A DNA stretch of 52,409 nucleotides. Origin: Duganella callida (GTDB taxonomy: Bacteria; Pseudomonadota; Gammaproteobacteria; Burkholderiales; Burkholderiaceae_D). The position numbers and the translations under genes were made by a program. Positions within the stretch are counted from its first letter, which is position 1, and the number at the start of each line of letters is the position of its first letter. Below the pieces are notes generated by a model that did no database searches, was not told the DNA's origin, and worked only from the letters and a program-made list of their open reading frames with translations. The stretch lies in contig NZ_SPVG01000242.1 in the NCBI RefSeq assembly GCF_004614165.1, forward strand, positions 1 through 52,409, in the 5' to 3' direction. Below, in pieces: positions 24,972-33,460 of this stretch.

Positions 24972-25511
24972 ATGAAAAATGTAAAACGCATCCTGGGTGC
25001 GATCGCGGTATCCGGCGCCGCGCTGTTGGCACAAGGCGCCATGGCGGCTGACGTCAGCAATCCGGACATGGCGCTGGACGTCGCCGGCGGTGGCAGCGTG
25101 CTGGGCCATGTATTCTCGATGGGCAACGCCGGCAACGGCTTCTCCGAGCGCTACACGTTCTCGGTCGGCGCCGGCAGCACCATTTCGGCCGACGTCTTCT
25201 CGTTTGCCAGCAGCGCCACCACCGGCCTGGATATCCTGGGCCTGAGCCTGTTCAATGCCGACGGCCTGGTGGTCAAAGGCACCGGCTCGAGCGGCACGCT
25301 GGATCACTGGACCCTGACCTCGAATGCGCTGGCCGCCGGCGATTATTTCCTGCTGGTGAGCGGCACCGTGCTGTCCAACGGCCCGACCTTCTACAGCGGC
25401 GGCGCCACCGTGACCGCGGTACCGGAACCCGCCACCTACGGCATGCTGCTGGGCGGTCTGGGCCTGGTGGGCGCGCTGGCACGCCGACGTAAGCAAACCG
25501 ACGCCGCGTAA
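24972..25511 (+). CDS. PEP-CTERM sorted exported protein
   Basis: The 179-residue protein has a signal peptide (cleaved near AMAAD), a beta-rich domain of about 120 residues rich in Gly, Ser and Thr, and a C-terminal PEP-CTERM sorting signal: VPEPATYG at about 151, a hydrophobic segment LLGGLGLVGALA and the basic end RRRK. Such proteins are recognised by an exosortase and associated with exopolysaccharide-linked surface structures; no exosortase is in the window. The spaced Phe/Asp pattern may place it in the short FxDxB-type PEP-CTERM group, which I offer only as a suggestion. The AGGAGGT ribosome binding site at 24961 fixes the start. An intrinsic terminator stands just before that site. 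Confidence 0.9.
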   Translation: MKNVKRILGAIAVSGAALLAQGAMAADVSNPDMALDVAGGGSVLGHVFSMGNAGNGFSERYTFSVGAGSTISADVFSFASSATTGLDILGLSLFNADGLVVKGTGSSGTLDHWTLTSNALAAGDYFLLVSGTVLSNGPTFYSGGATVTAVPEPATYGMLLGGLGLVGALARRRKQTDAA

Positions 25512-25534
25512 AGCAACCTCTCGCGCACTGCGCA

Positions 25535-25560
25535 AGCCAGGTTGCCAGGGCAACCTGGCT
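25535..25560. terminator. Hairpin after the PEP-CTERM gene
   Basis: Twelve-base arms, AGCCAGGTTGCC and GGCAACCTGGCT, are perfect complements with a two-base gap. No T tract follows, so it may stabilise the 3' end or stop transcription in a Rho-dependent manner. Confidence 0.5.
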
Positions 25561-25620
25561 CCTCCCGGCGCTTCTCTGATAGTATTTCCTATGCGCATGA
25601 ATGCTCACATAGGAAAATCG

Positions 25621-27564
25621 ATGGAAAGTCGCCTCACCCGGCTGGAAGCCGTTCAAACCGTGCTGCTCGAAATCGGGCAGAAATCTAGCAGCTGTACCGA
25701 CATCAGCGAATTCCTGCAGGCGGTGCACGCGGCGCTCGGGCGTATCATGTATGCCGCCAACTTTTTCGTCGCGCTCAGCGACGAGAACGGCCCGCCCAAC
25801 ATGGTGCGCTTCGTGTACTTCGTCGACGAAGTGGACGACCCGCCGCAGCGCGACGAGCTGTTCGAACTGGTGGCCGGGGAGTCGCCGACCGCGGCGGTGA
25901 TTCTCAGCCGCGAGCGCATCGTCATGACGGCGGCCGAGCACCAGTCCAAGCGCGAAGACAACGCCGAATTCGGCATCGGCACCATTGCCGAGCACTGGAT
26001 GGGCTGCCCGCTGTTCGACCACAATCACCAGATCCTCGGCGCGGTGGTGATCCAGAGCTACGACAAGGAACACACTTTCAGCGACGAAGATCAGGCGCTG
26101 TTCGCCCTGATCGCCAACCACGTCTCGAGCGCGCTGCAGGGTCTGCAGAGCATGGACCGGCTGGAGCGCGCGGTGCAGGAGCGCACCCGGCAGCTGCAGC
26201 ACGAGGTGGCCGAGCGCCGCCGCGCGGAAAACATCCAGCGCGGGCTGTACGAGCTGGCCAACCTGTCGGCCACCGCCACCGGCGGCAGCCGGCTCAATAT
26301 GCGGCTGCACCAGATCATCAGCGAACTGGTGCCGGCCAAGAATTTCCTGATGGCGCTGTACCATCCGGACACCAACGAGATCAGCATCCCGTATTTCGTC
26401 GACGAGAAAGACGAATACGCGCCGGTGCGGCGCTTCGACTACGGCCTGGGCATGAGTTCCTACATCCTGCAGCGCAAGCAGGCCATGCTGCTGGATCGCG
26501 AGGGTTTCCGCGCGCTGGTCGACAGCGGCGAAATGGAACATCCGCTGGGCAATGTCGACATCGCCAGCTGGATGGGCGCGCCCATGCTGCTGGGCGACAA
26601 GGCCTACGGCGTGATCATCGTACAGAGCTATGACGACACGGTGAACTACACCCAGGCCGACCTCGACATTCTGGCGTTCATGGCCAGCCACGTGGCGGTG
26701 GCGATTGCGCGGCTGCAGGCCGACCGCCAGATCCGCCAGGCCAAGGAAACGCTGGAACAGCAGAACGCCGCGCTGGAGAACGCGCTGACCTCGCTGAAAG
26801 ATGCGCAGGGCGAGCTGGTGCGCCAGGAAAAGCTGGCCTCGCTGGGACGGCTGGTGGCCGGGGTGGCGCACGAAATCAACACCCCGCTGGGCATCTGCGT
26901 CACCGCCACCAGCCACCTGGTGGAAGAACTGAAACTGACGCGCGAAGACCTGGCCAACGGCGCGCTGGACGAAGAGGGGCTGAACGGCTTTTTCGACATC
27001 ATCGACCAGTCGCTGAAGATCATGACCACCAACACCCAGCGCGCGGCGGCGCTGGTGCGCAGTTTCAAGCAGGTGGCGGTGGACCAGTCGTCGGACGACA
27101 TCCGCAGCTTCAACCTGCGCAAATACCTGGACGAAGTGCTGCTGTCGCTGCAGCCCAAGCTCAAGGGCAAGCCGATCACCATCGACATCGCTTGCGACGA
27201 GCACATCAACATGGCCAGCTTCCCGGGGGCGATCTCGCAGATCGTCACCAACATGGTGGTCAACTCGCTGGTGCACGGCTTTGAGGAAGGGCAGAGCGGC
27301 AAGATCAAGATCAGCGGCAGGGTCGACGGCGATAATGTCGAGTTCGACTACAGCGATGACGGCGTCGGCATGGACAGCGCCACGCTGGCGCAGCTGTTCG
27401 ACCCGTTCTTCACCACCAAGCGCGGCTCGGGCGGCAGCGGGCTGGGCGCGCACATCCTGTACAACCTGGTGACGGGCGCGCTGGGCGGTAGCGTCAAAGT
27501 GGCCAGCGCGCCCGGCATGGGCCTGCACTACAAACTGCGCTTCCCCAAGGTCAAGCGCAAGTAA
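25621..27564 (+). CDS. Soluble sensor histidine kinase with two GAF domains
   Basis: The 647-residue protein has no membrane segment. Order: GAF domain (about 15-185), a coiled-coil linker (190-215), second GAF domain (about 215-370), a coiled coil (375-405), a dimerisation/phosphoacceptor region with His417 in AHEINTPLG, and an HATPase domain with the N box (NMVVNSLVHG), DDGVGM at 579-584, FDPFFTTK and a GSGLG loop. Proteins with GAF pairs sense small cytosolic ligands. No receiver gene is adjacent; the REC-DUF3369-HD-GYP regulator about 3 kb downstream is a candidate partner. I chose the ATG at 25621 with an AGGA site before it; ATGs at 25591 and 25597 are in frame. A 90-bp palindrome begins one base after the stop. 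Confidence 0.9.
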   Translation: MESRLTRLEAVQTVLLEIGQKSSSCTDISEFLQAVHAALGRIMYAANFFVALSDENGPPNMVRFVYFVDEVDDPPQRDELFELVAGESPTAAVILSRERIVMTAAEHQSKREDNAEFGIGTIAEHWMGCPLFDHNHQILGAVVIQSYDKEHTFSDEDQALFALIANHVSSALQGLQSMDRLERAVQERTRQLQHEVAERRRAENIQRGLYELANLSATATGGSRLNMRLHQIISELVPAKNFLMALYHPDTNEISIPYFVDEKDEYAPVRRFDYGLGMSSYILQRKQAMLLDREGFRALVDSGEMEHPLGNVDIASWMGAPMLLGDKAYGVIIVQSYDDTVNYTQADLDILAFMASHVAVAIARLQADRQIRQAKETLEQQNAALENALTSLKDAQGELVRQEKLASLGRLVAGVAHEINTPLGICVTATSHLVEELKLTREDLANGALDEEGLNGFFDIIDQSLKIMTTNTQRAAALVRSFKQVAVDQSSDDIRSFNLRKYLDEVLLSLQPKLKGKPITIDIACDEHINMASFPGAISQIVTNMVVNSLVHGFEEGQSGKIKISGRVDGDNVEFDYSDDGVGMDSATLAQLFDPFFTTKRGSGGSGLGAHILYNLVTGALGGSVKVASAPGMGLHYKLRFPKVKRK

Positions 27565-27654
27565 TCCGGGGTCAGGTCTTCCATTGCGTCACGAGCTCTG
27601 CCGTAGCGATAGCTACGGCAGAGCTCGTGACGCAATGGAAGACCTGACCCCGGA
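27565..27654. repeat. 90-bp near-perfect palindrome, GGGGTCAG family
   Basis: Every base pairs with its partner except one G/A pair next to the centre (GATA). The outer bases are TCCGGGGTCAG and the inner stem differs from the other copies (GTCTTCCATTGCG and onward). It fills the whole gap between two convergent genes, beginning one base after one stop codon and ending three bases before the other. Confidence 0.9.
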
Positions 27655-27656
27655 GT

Positions 27657-28427
27657 TTACTTGGCGGCTTCTTCGATCAGCTTGGCCACTTCGGCCGGGT
27701 GCGAGGTCATGACGACGTGCGAGGCGCCGTCGATGGCCACGGTTTTTTTGGCGTTGGCGCGCTTGGCCATGAATTCCAGCGCGGCGGCCGGGATGTTCTT
27801 GTCGGCCTTGCCGTACACGAACCACGAGGGGATGGTCTTCCAGATCGGCGCCGGCGACGCTTCGTTCAGCGCGGCGTCGGTGATCGGCCGCTGACCCGCC
27901 GCCATCAGGCGCGCCTTGGCTTCCGGCACGTCGGCGGCGAACTGGTCGTGGAATTTGGCTTGCTGGATGTACAGGTCCTTGCCGCCATCGGCCAGCGCCA
28001 CCGGCGGCGCCAGGGTCGGGCCCAGGGTGCTGCCGGGGAATTTGCCCGACAGGCCGACCGCCGTCTCGCCCGCTTCCGGCGCGAACGCGGCCACGTACAC
28101 CAGGGCCTTGATGTTGCCGGCGCCGCTCACCGCGCTGATCACCGAGCCGCCGTACGAGTGGCCGACCAGCACCACCGGCCCGGACACGCTTTTCACCACT
28201 GCGGCCACGGCGGCGGCATCGCCCTTGACGCTGCGCAGCGGATTGGCGGCGCCGATCACGGTGTAGCCGTCTTTTTCCAGCTTGGCGGTGACGCCGTCCC
28301 AGCTCGAGGAGTCGGCAAAGGCGCCATGCACCAGGACGATGGTGGGCTTGTCGGCGGCGTGAGCCGGTGCGGCCAGGACGCCGGCCAGGGCGGCGGCGGC
28401 GGCGCAGCGGCGGAACAGGTGGTTCAT
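27657..28427 (-). CDS. Exported alpha/beta fold hydrolase
   Basis: The 256-residue product has a signal peptide (basic start, hydrophobic core, cleavage near AHAAD), then an alpha/beta hydrolase: oxyanion HGAFADSSSW at about 34, nucleophile Ser91 in GHSYGG, a likely acid in YGKADKNIP and the catalytic His in DGASHVVM. It resembles small periplasmic esterases of the AB-hydrolase superfamily that are often annotated as salicylate-esterase-like; the substrate cannot be told from sequence. A good AAAGGA ribosome binding site precedes 28427, and the signal peptide starts there, so a longer frame from 28472 is not used. Confidence 0.85.
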   Translation of the reverse strand: MNHLFRRCAAAAALAGVLAAPAHAADKPTIVLVHGAFADSSSWDGVTAKLEKDGYTVIGAANPLRSVKGDAAAVAAVVKSVSGPVVLVGHSYGGSVISAVSGAGNIKALVYVAAFAPEAGETAVGLSGKFPGSTLGPTLAPPVALADGGKDLYIQQAKFHDQFAADVPEAKARLMAAGQRPITDAALNEASPAPIWKTIPSWFVYGKADKNIPAAALEFMAKRANAKKTVAIDGASHVVMTSHPAEVAKLIEEAAK

Positions 28428-28503
28428 GCTGTTTCCTTTCTTTCGTTCGTGAAGATGCGCCGATACTAGCAAGGATTCACTCCGCCTTGATCACCTGATC
28501 GGG

Positions 28504-28520
28504 ATAGCAATTGCTCTATC
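28504..28520. promoter_or_regulatory. Inverted repeat in a divergent intergenic region
   Basis: ATAGCAATTGCTCTAT is a near-palindrome with one extra base in the right arm, lying between the divergent hydrolase and coiled-coil genes. It could be an operator for either; no regulator is identified. Confidence 0.3.
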
Positions 28521-28562
28521 GTTCATTTAACGCGTGGCCGCCGCCGGTCGCCCGTATTGCGT

Positions 28563-29213
28563 ATGATCTCGCTTACCAATGCCATCTTCGCCGCCAGCGC
28601 CTTGCAGGACCAGTTGCTGCAGAAGCGGCTGGCCGAGGCCCGCAAAAAGGCCGATGCCATCAATGGCCTGTCCGCCCGCGCCTCCCAGGAGCAGAAGGCC
28701 CAGGCGCGCGAACGCATCGCCGAGCTCAAGAAGCAGATCGAGGCGCTGAGGAAGATGTTGGCGATGTTTGGCACCGGCAAGGATGCCAAGGCGTTGCTGC
28801 AGCAGTTGAAGCAATTGGCCAGCCAGCTGAAACAGGCGGCCGATGTGTTGAAGGCGCCGTCCGGCGATGCCGGCGTGTCCACCGCGCCAGCGGACGCTTC
28901 GGCGGCCGGCACGGACAGCAACGCCACCGGCGCCGCCGACGCTTATGTCGACGGCCGTAACGCCTATGCCGAGCAGCAGGCCGCCGCCGATGCCGACAGC
29001 AAGGCCGATAATAGCGCCGATGCCGATGCCGATGCCGATGCCGATGCCGCCAGCGCTGGCGCCGCCGCCGCAGTGCGCATCGCCGCCACGCCTGTCGATG
29101 CGCAAGCCGCCGAAGACCAGAAGCAGGTGGAGGAGGTCACGAACGCGCTGAAAGCGCTGCGCGCCACGGCCGAGCAGATGGCCAAGCGCCAGGAACAGCA
29201 GGCCCGCCGCTAG
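28563..29213 (+). CDS. Coiled-coil hypothetical protein with an (Ala-Asp)5 repeat
   Basis: The 216-residue protein starts MISLTNAIFAASALQDQ and has a long amphipathic coiled coil (about residues 10-95, rich in Gln, Lys, Ala and Glu), a low-complexity Ala/Asp/Ser-rich middle, and a second helical stretch (about 175-215). The middle includes five tandem Ala-Asp units encoded by five exact GCCGAT repeats at 29016-29045. There is no signal peptide. A TTG at 28557 could add two codons. I know no function; the pattern of a coiled coil, disordered linker and second helix suggests a structural or scaffold protein. Confidence 0.75.
   Translation: MISLTNAIFAASALQDQLLQKRLAEARKKADAINGLSARASQEQKAQARERIAELKKQIEALRKMLAMFGTGKDAKALLQQLKQLASQLKQAADVLKAPSGDAGVSTAPADASAAGTDSNATGAADAYVDGRNAYAEQQAAADADSKADNSADADADADADAASAGAAAAVRIAATPVDAQAAEDQKQVEEVTNALKALRATAEQMAKRQEQQARR
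29016..29045 (+). repeat. In-frame GCCGAT hexanucleotide repeat, five units
   Basis: Five exact copies of GCCGAT encode (Ala-Asp)5. Slippage by whole units keeps the frame, so the length could vary among strains. Confidence 0.9.
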
Positions 29214-29345
29214 ACGGTCGGTCGCGCAGCCGGCGGCGCGCGTAGTCGCCCCGCTCGAGCGGCGGATCGCCGGACAGCCGGCGACCGCCGGCGCGCAACG
29301 GCGCCGGTCGCGCGACCAGCGTCATCGCGGCATGGCGCCGCCGGC
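29214..29345. other. GC-rich convergent intergenic region with nested hairpins
   Basis: Between the stops of the coiled-coil and HD-GYP genes, GGTCGCGC (29220) can pair with GCGCGACC (29310), and TCGCCGG and CCGGCGA form a perfect hairpin at 29267-29284. No T tract is present. It may be a structured 3' end or decayed coding sequence. Confidence 0.4.
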
Positions 29346-30851
29346 TCAGTCGGGCAGGCGTTCGTTGATGGCGATGGCCTTGTCGATATTCTTGATCAGC
29401 AGGTCGACGTACACCGGGTCCAGATGGTGGCCGGCGACTTCGCGCAGGTGTTCGATCACACGTTCCACCGGCCAGGCATCCTTGTAGCAGCGCTTGTGCA
29501 TCAGCGCGTCGAACACGTCGGCGACGGCGACGATGCGCGCGTACAAATGGATGTCCTCGCCCTTGAGTCCTTGCGGATAGCCGCTGCCGTCGTATTTCTC
29601 GTGGTGCTGGTGGGCGATCACGGCGGCCGCCTTCAGGATCGGACGCTGCGAGCCATCCAGGATGGACAGGCCGACCGCCGGGTGCTGTTTCATGATTTCC
29701 CATTCGGCCGCGTCGAGCTTGCCGGGTTTCAGCAGCACCGCGTCCGGGGTGGCGATCTTGCCGATGTCGTGCATCGGCGCGGCGTGGCCGAGCACCGCCA
29801 CTTCGTCGTCGGGCAGGCCGGCTTCGCGCGCCAGCATGTGGCACACCTCGGCCATGCGGCGCACGTGGTTGCCGGCTTCGTTGGAGCGCGATTCGACCAC
29901 GTCGCCCAGGCGCAGGATCAGCTCGGCCTGGGTGTCGGTGATTTCCTGGTTCAGCAGGATGTTGTCGAAGGCGATGGCGACGCCGGAGCAGAATAGTTCC
30001 AGCAGCTTGGTGTCGATGTCGGAGATTTCTTCCACGCCCTTCAGCACCAGCAGCGACGCCTTGCCGCTGGCGTTGGGGAAATAGCCGATGTAGGTGTCGC
30101 CCTGCACGCGCGAAATCTTGTTGCTCTTGGCCTGGTCGAGTTCGGCCAGCACTTCCGGTGTCAGCAGGGAGCCGTCCTCGTCGCCGATTTGCGCCAGGAT
30201 TTCGTAATCGTTCTGGCCGCTGATGGCGGTGGCGCCGCGCAGGCGCAGCAGCATGCTGTGCTCCAGTCGCAGCAAGGCCACCACCTGCTGCAGCAGGCCG
30301 TTGGCGAAGTCTTTCAGGTTGCGCTGGCGGAAGATGTGCGAGGAGGCGGCGATCACGCGCTCCAGCCCTTCGCGGTAATTGATCTGCGCGCGGTGCGCTT
30401 CCTCCACCTTCATAATGTCGCGGTAGGCGCGCAGCGCGGCAAAGGTGGTGGTGAACAACTTGGTGCGGTCGAGCTCGGTCTTTTCCTTGTAGTCGTTGAT
30501 GTCGTAGTTGACGATCACGCGTTCCTCGGGCGCCTGGCCCGGCTGGCCGGTGCGCAGCACGATGCGGGTGAACTGGTTGTCCAGGTCTTCGCGCATCCAG
30601 CGCGCCACTTCCAGGCCGCTGTCTTCCTTTTCCATCACCACGTCCAGGAACACCAACGCGATATCGGTTTCGCGCGCCAGCACTTCCTTGGCCTCGGCGC
30701 CGCTGTAGGCATGCACGAAGCTCAGCGCGCGACCGTCAAGGCGGAAGCGGCTCAGCGTCAGTTTGGTGATGTCATGAATGTCCGGTTCGTCATCGACCAA
30801 CAGAACTTTCCAAGGCGCTAGCTTGGGCCCAGCAGAAGACAAGAAGGACAT
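29346..30851 (-). CDS. Response regulator with REC, DUF3369 and HD-GYP domains (c-di-GMP phosphodiesterase)
   Basis: The 501-residue protein has a receiver domain with the acidic pair Asp20-Asp21 and phosphoacceptor Asp70 in VFLDVVM, a DUF3369 region (about 165-320, a GAF-like module found in this family), and an HD-GYP domain with His361-Asp362 (MHDIGK), HHEKYDGSGYP with GYP at 424-426, and later ADVFDAL. Metal ligands look intact, so hydrolysis of c-di-GMP is likely when the receiver is phosphorylated. No kinase is adjacent; the soluble GAF-GAF kinase at 25621 is a possible partner. The receiver-first order and DUF3369 are typical of cytosolic regulators in betaproteobacteria. Confidence 0.92.
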   Translation of the reverse strand: MSFLSSAGPKLAPWKVLLVDDEPDIHDITKLTLSRFRLDGRALSFVHAYSGAEAKEVLARETDIALVFLDVVMEKEDSGLEVARWMREDLDNQFTRIVLRTGQPGQAPEERVIVNYDINDYKEKTELDRTKLFTTTFAALRAYRDIMKVEEAHRAQINYREGLERVIAASSHIFRQRNLKDFANGLLQQVVALLRLEHSMLLRLRGATAISGQNDYEILAQIGDEDGSLLTPEVLAELDQAKSNKISRVQGDTYIGYFPNASGKASLLVLKGVEEISDIDTKLLELFCSGVAIAFDNILLNQEITDTQAELILRLGDVVESRSNEAGNHVRRMAEVCHMLAREAGLPDDEVAVLGHAAPMHDIGKIATPDAVLLKPGKLDAAEWEIMKQHPAVGLSILDGSQRPILKAAAVIAHQHHEKYDGSGYPQGLKGEDIHLYARIVAVADVFDALMHKRCYKDAWPVERVIEHLREVAGHHLDPVYVDLLIKNIDKAIAINERLPD

Positions 30852-31223
30852 ATGAACAAATTCCGCAAATGAAGACCGCTACAGTGAATTTCCCGATTGT
30901 AGTCTTAGACAAGCCTATTAACAACAGGCAATAAATATTCCCTGTTGCTCCGCACAACAACCGTCCGGCTTTATTGTACGCCGCGAACCCTGCCGGCGGC
31001 GCTGCCTTCCTTTCGGTCAGCGCATGTATGGACGAAACAATACTTCGTTTTTGGCAATATTGCTATCAAAAAATCACAAAGCTCGGTAAAAACGCTATCG
31101 GCCGCGCTCCGATCATGAGCGTGATTCTTTTGACATCGAAAAGAATGCCGCGCGCCAGCTCATTAGAATGGCTGGGCGCGCGCTGACAACCATCCTCGAC
31201 TTCACAAGAACCAGGAGACATGT
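30852..31223. promoter_or_regulatory. Long intergenic region before the rhamnogalacturonan lyase gene
   Basis: This 372-base gap separates divergent genes and is AT-richer than its surroundings, especially 31030-31140. It holds the 10-bp palindrome GCAATATTGC at 31054, a perfect TTGACA at 31130 with no -10 box at normal spacing (TAGAAT lies 28 bases on), and a GC-rich imperfect hairpin at about 31149-31186 with arms GCGCGC-CAGC and GCTGGGCGCGC. An AGGAGA site precedes the lyase ATG. I see no convincing gene in it; short frames lack ribosome binding sites. A regulated promoter for the lyase operon is the likely content. Confidence 0.55.
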
Positions 31224-33449
31224 ATGAGATTGCGTCTAGCTTCATCTATGCTAATTTGCCTGCTGGCGGCGGGCACCGCCAGCGCCGTAACCACCTCGCC
31301 CGGCAAGCAGATCGAGTTTCTGAATCGCGGCGCCGTCGCGATCAAAACCGACACCGGCGTGTTCATCAGCTGGCGCCAGCTGGCCACCGACGAGAACGGC
31401 ATGCTGTTCAACGTCTACCGCGACAACGTCAAACTCAACAGCGCGCCACTGAATGCGCTCAACTTTAGCGATGCCGGCGGCAACGAGGCCGCCAGCTACA
31501 GCGTGCGGCCGGTGGTCAACGGCGTCGAACAGGCGGCCGCCGGCGCCGGCAGCACCTGGGGCACGTTCTACAAGACCATCCCGGTGCAGGCGCCGCCGGC
31601 TGGCGTCACCCCCACCGGCGAAGCCTATACCTATGAGATCAACGACGGTTCCGCTGCCGATCTCGATGGCGATGGCACGTATGAACTGATCGTCAAATGG
31701 CAGCCCACCAATGCCAAGGACAATTCGCAATCGGGCTACACCGGTAACACCTATCTGGATGCCTACAAGCTGGACGGTAGGCGCATGTGGCGTATCGACC
31801 TCGGCCGCAATATCCGCGCCGGCGCCCACTACACCACCTTCCTGGCCTACGACTTCGACGGCGACGGCCAGGCCGAGGTGATGGCCAAGACCGCCGACGG
31901 CACCATCGACGGCCAGGGCGTGCTGATCGGCTCGGCCAGCGCCGACTACCGCAACAGCGCCGGCTACGTGCTGAGCGGTCCGGAATATCTGACCGTGTTC
32001 AACGGCCTGACCGGCGCCGCCATGAAGACCGTCAATTACCTGCCGGCGCGCGGCACCGTGTCGGCGTGGGGCGACAGCTATGGCAACCGCGTCGACCGCT
32101 TCCTCGGCGGCGTGGCCAACCTGGACGGCAACCGCCCCAGCGCCATCTTCTCGCGCGGCTACTACACGCGCGCCGTGGTGGCGGCCTGGGACTGGCGCGA
32201 CGGCGCGCTGACCAGCCGCTGGGTGTTCGACACCGACGTCGCCGGCAGCGCCGCGCGCGGCCAGGGCGCGCACTGGTTCGCCACCGGCGATGTCGACGGC
32301 GACGGCAAGGACGACATCGTGTACGGTGCCGCCACCATCAGCAGCTATGGCCAGCTGCTGTACACCACCGGCCTGGGCCACGGCGACGCGCTGCACTTCG
32401 GCAAACTCGATCCCAACCGTGCCGGCCAGCAGATCTACATGGTGCATGAGACGCCCTCCGCCTATGGCGCTTACGGCTCCGAGATGCACGACGCCGCCAC
32501 CGGCGCCATCATCTGGGGCGCCAGCGGTGCCAATGCCGACGTCGGCCGCGGCGTCTGCATCGACATCGATCCCGACCATCCGGGCGAGGAATGCTGGGCC
32601 AGCCGCGGTGGCCTGCGCAGCGCGACCGGCGAGCAGCTGTACACCGGCACGCCAAGCGGCACCAACTTCGCGGTCTGGTGGGATGGCGACCTGCTGCGCG
32701 AGATCCTGGACAACGTCTCGGTGCGCAAATGGGATCCGGCCACGCACGCCACCAATCCGGTGATGGATGCCGGTCCGCTGGGGGCGGCCTCCAACAACGG
32801 CACCAAGGCCACGCCGGTGCTGTCGGCCGACCTGTTCGGCGACTGGCGCGAGGAAATCGTGCTGCGCAACAGCAGCAACACCGCGCTGATGGTGTTCAGC
32901 ACCACCACGCCGACCAGCACCCGCATCGCCACGCTGATGCACAACCCGCAGTACCGTACCCAGGTGGCGGGACAGAACGCCGGCTACAACCAGCCGCCGC
33001 ATCCGAGCTTCTACCTGGGAGCGGGCGCCACCAGCTTCCCGCAGGATCCGGTGCACATCCCGTATGACGGCAGCGGCACGCTGCAGGCGGAGACAGCCAT
33101 CGTCGATGGCGGCACAGCGGCGCGCACCGACCGTGGCGGCTATCGCGGCACCGGCTTCCTCAGCTTCCCGGCCAGCGGCGGTGGCGCCGAGTTCGCGCGC
33201 ATCAATGGCGGCAGCGGCGGCGTCAAGACCGTCACCATCCGCTACGCCAACGGCAACCCGACCCCGCGCACCGGCGTGTTGCGCGTGAACGGCGTGGCGC
33301 AGCCGATCACCTTCCGCATCACCGGCGGCTGGACCAACTGGAGCACCGCCACCGCCTCGGTGACCCTGGCGAAAGGCGCGGTCAACACCCTGCGCCTGGA
33401 ATCGACCGGTCAGGGCCTGGGCAATATCGATGAACTGACGGTTCAATGA
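31224..33449 (+). CDS. Secreted rhamnogalacturonan lyase (PL11-like) with C-terminal carbohydrate-binding domain
   Basis: The 741-residue protein has a signal peptide (cleaved near ASAV) and then an eight-bladed beta-propeller of the YesW/YesX type that cleaves the rhamnogalacturonan I backbone of pectin by beta-elimination. Visible traits are the start EFLNRGAVAIKTDTGVFISWR, calcium-binding loops DLDGDGTYE, DFDGDGQAE and DVDGDGKDD, and ADLFGDWREEIVLR. The last 130 residues (from about YDGSGTLQAET) look like a CBM35-type carbohydrate-binding module. It is followed 12 bases later by a PEP-CTERM gene, so the two form an operon. Secretion through the signal peptide plus a sugar-binding tail fits attack on plant cell wall polymers outside the cell. 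Confidence 0.9.
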   Translation: MRLRLASSMLICLLAAGTASAVTTSPGKQIEFLNRGAVAIKTDTGVFISWRQLATDENGMLFNVYRDNVKLNSAPLNALNFSDAGGNEAASYSVRPVVNGVEQAAAGAGSTWGTFYKTIPVQAPPAGVTPTGEAYTYEINDGSAADLDGDGTYELIVKWQPTNAKDNSQSGYTGNTYLDAYKLDGRRMWRIDLGRNIRAGAHYTTFLAYDFDGDGQAEVMAKTADGTIDGQGVLIGSASADYRNSAGYVLSGPEYLTVFNGLTGAAMKTVNYLPARGTVSAWGDSYGNRVDRFLGGVANLDGNRPSAIFSRGYYTRAVVAAWDWRDGALTSRWVFDTDVAGSAARGQGAHWFATGDVDGDGKDDIVYGAATISSYGQLLYTTGLGHGDALHFGKLDPNRAGQQIYMVHETPSAYGAYGSEMHDAATGAIIWGASGANADVGRGVCIDIDPDHPGEECWASRGGLRSATGEQLYTGTPSGTNFAVWWDGDLLREILDNVSVRKWDPATHATNPVMDAGPLGAASNNGTKATPVLSADLFGDWREEIVLRNSSNTALMVFSTTTPTSTRIATLMHNPQYRTQVAGQNAGYNQPPHPSFYLGAGATSFPQDPVHIPYDGSGTLQAETAIVDGGTAARTDRGGYRGTGFLSFPASGGGAEFARINGGSGGVKTVTIRYANGNPTPRTGVLRVNGVAQPITFRITGGWTNWSTATASVTLAKGAVNTLRLESTGQGLGNIDELTVQ

Positions 33450-33460
33450 AAGGATTGCAC

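Noticed and set aside
28527-29105. Minus-strand frame with a Gly-Ile repeat opposite the coiled-coil gene
   Set aside because: The Gly-Ile run is the reverse reading of the GCCGAT repeat; the plus strand encodes a regular coiled coil.
29137-29844. Minus-strand frame across the gap after the HD-GYP gene
   Set aside because: It lies in a shifted frame of the HD-GYP gene and has no motif or start signal.
30974-31186. 70-codon frame in the gap before the rhamnogalacturonan lyase
   Set aside because: No ribosome binding site, no coding-like composition, and it covers AT-rich promoter-like sequence.
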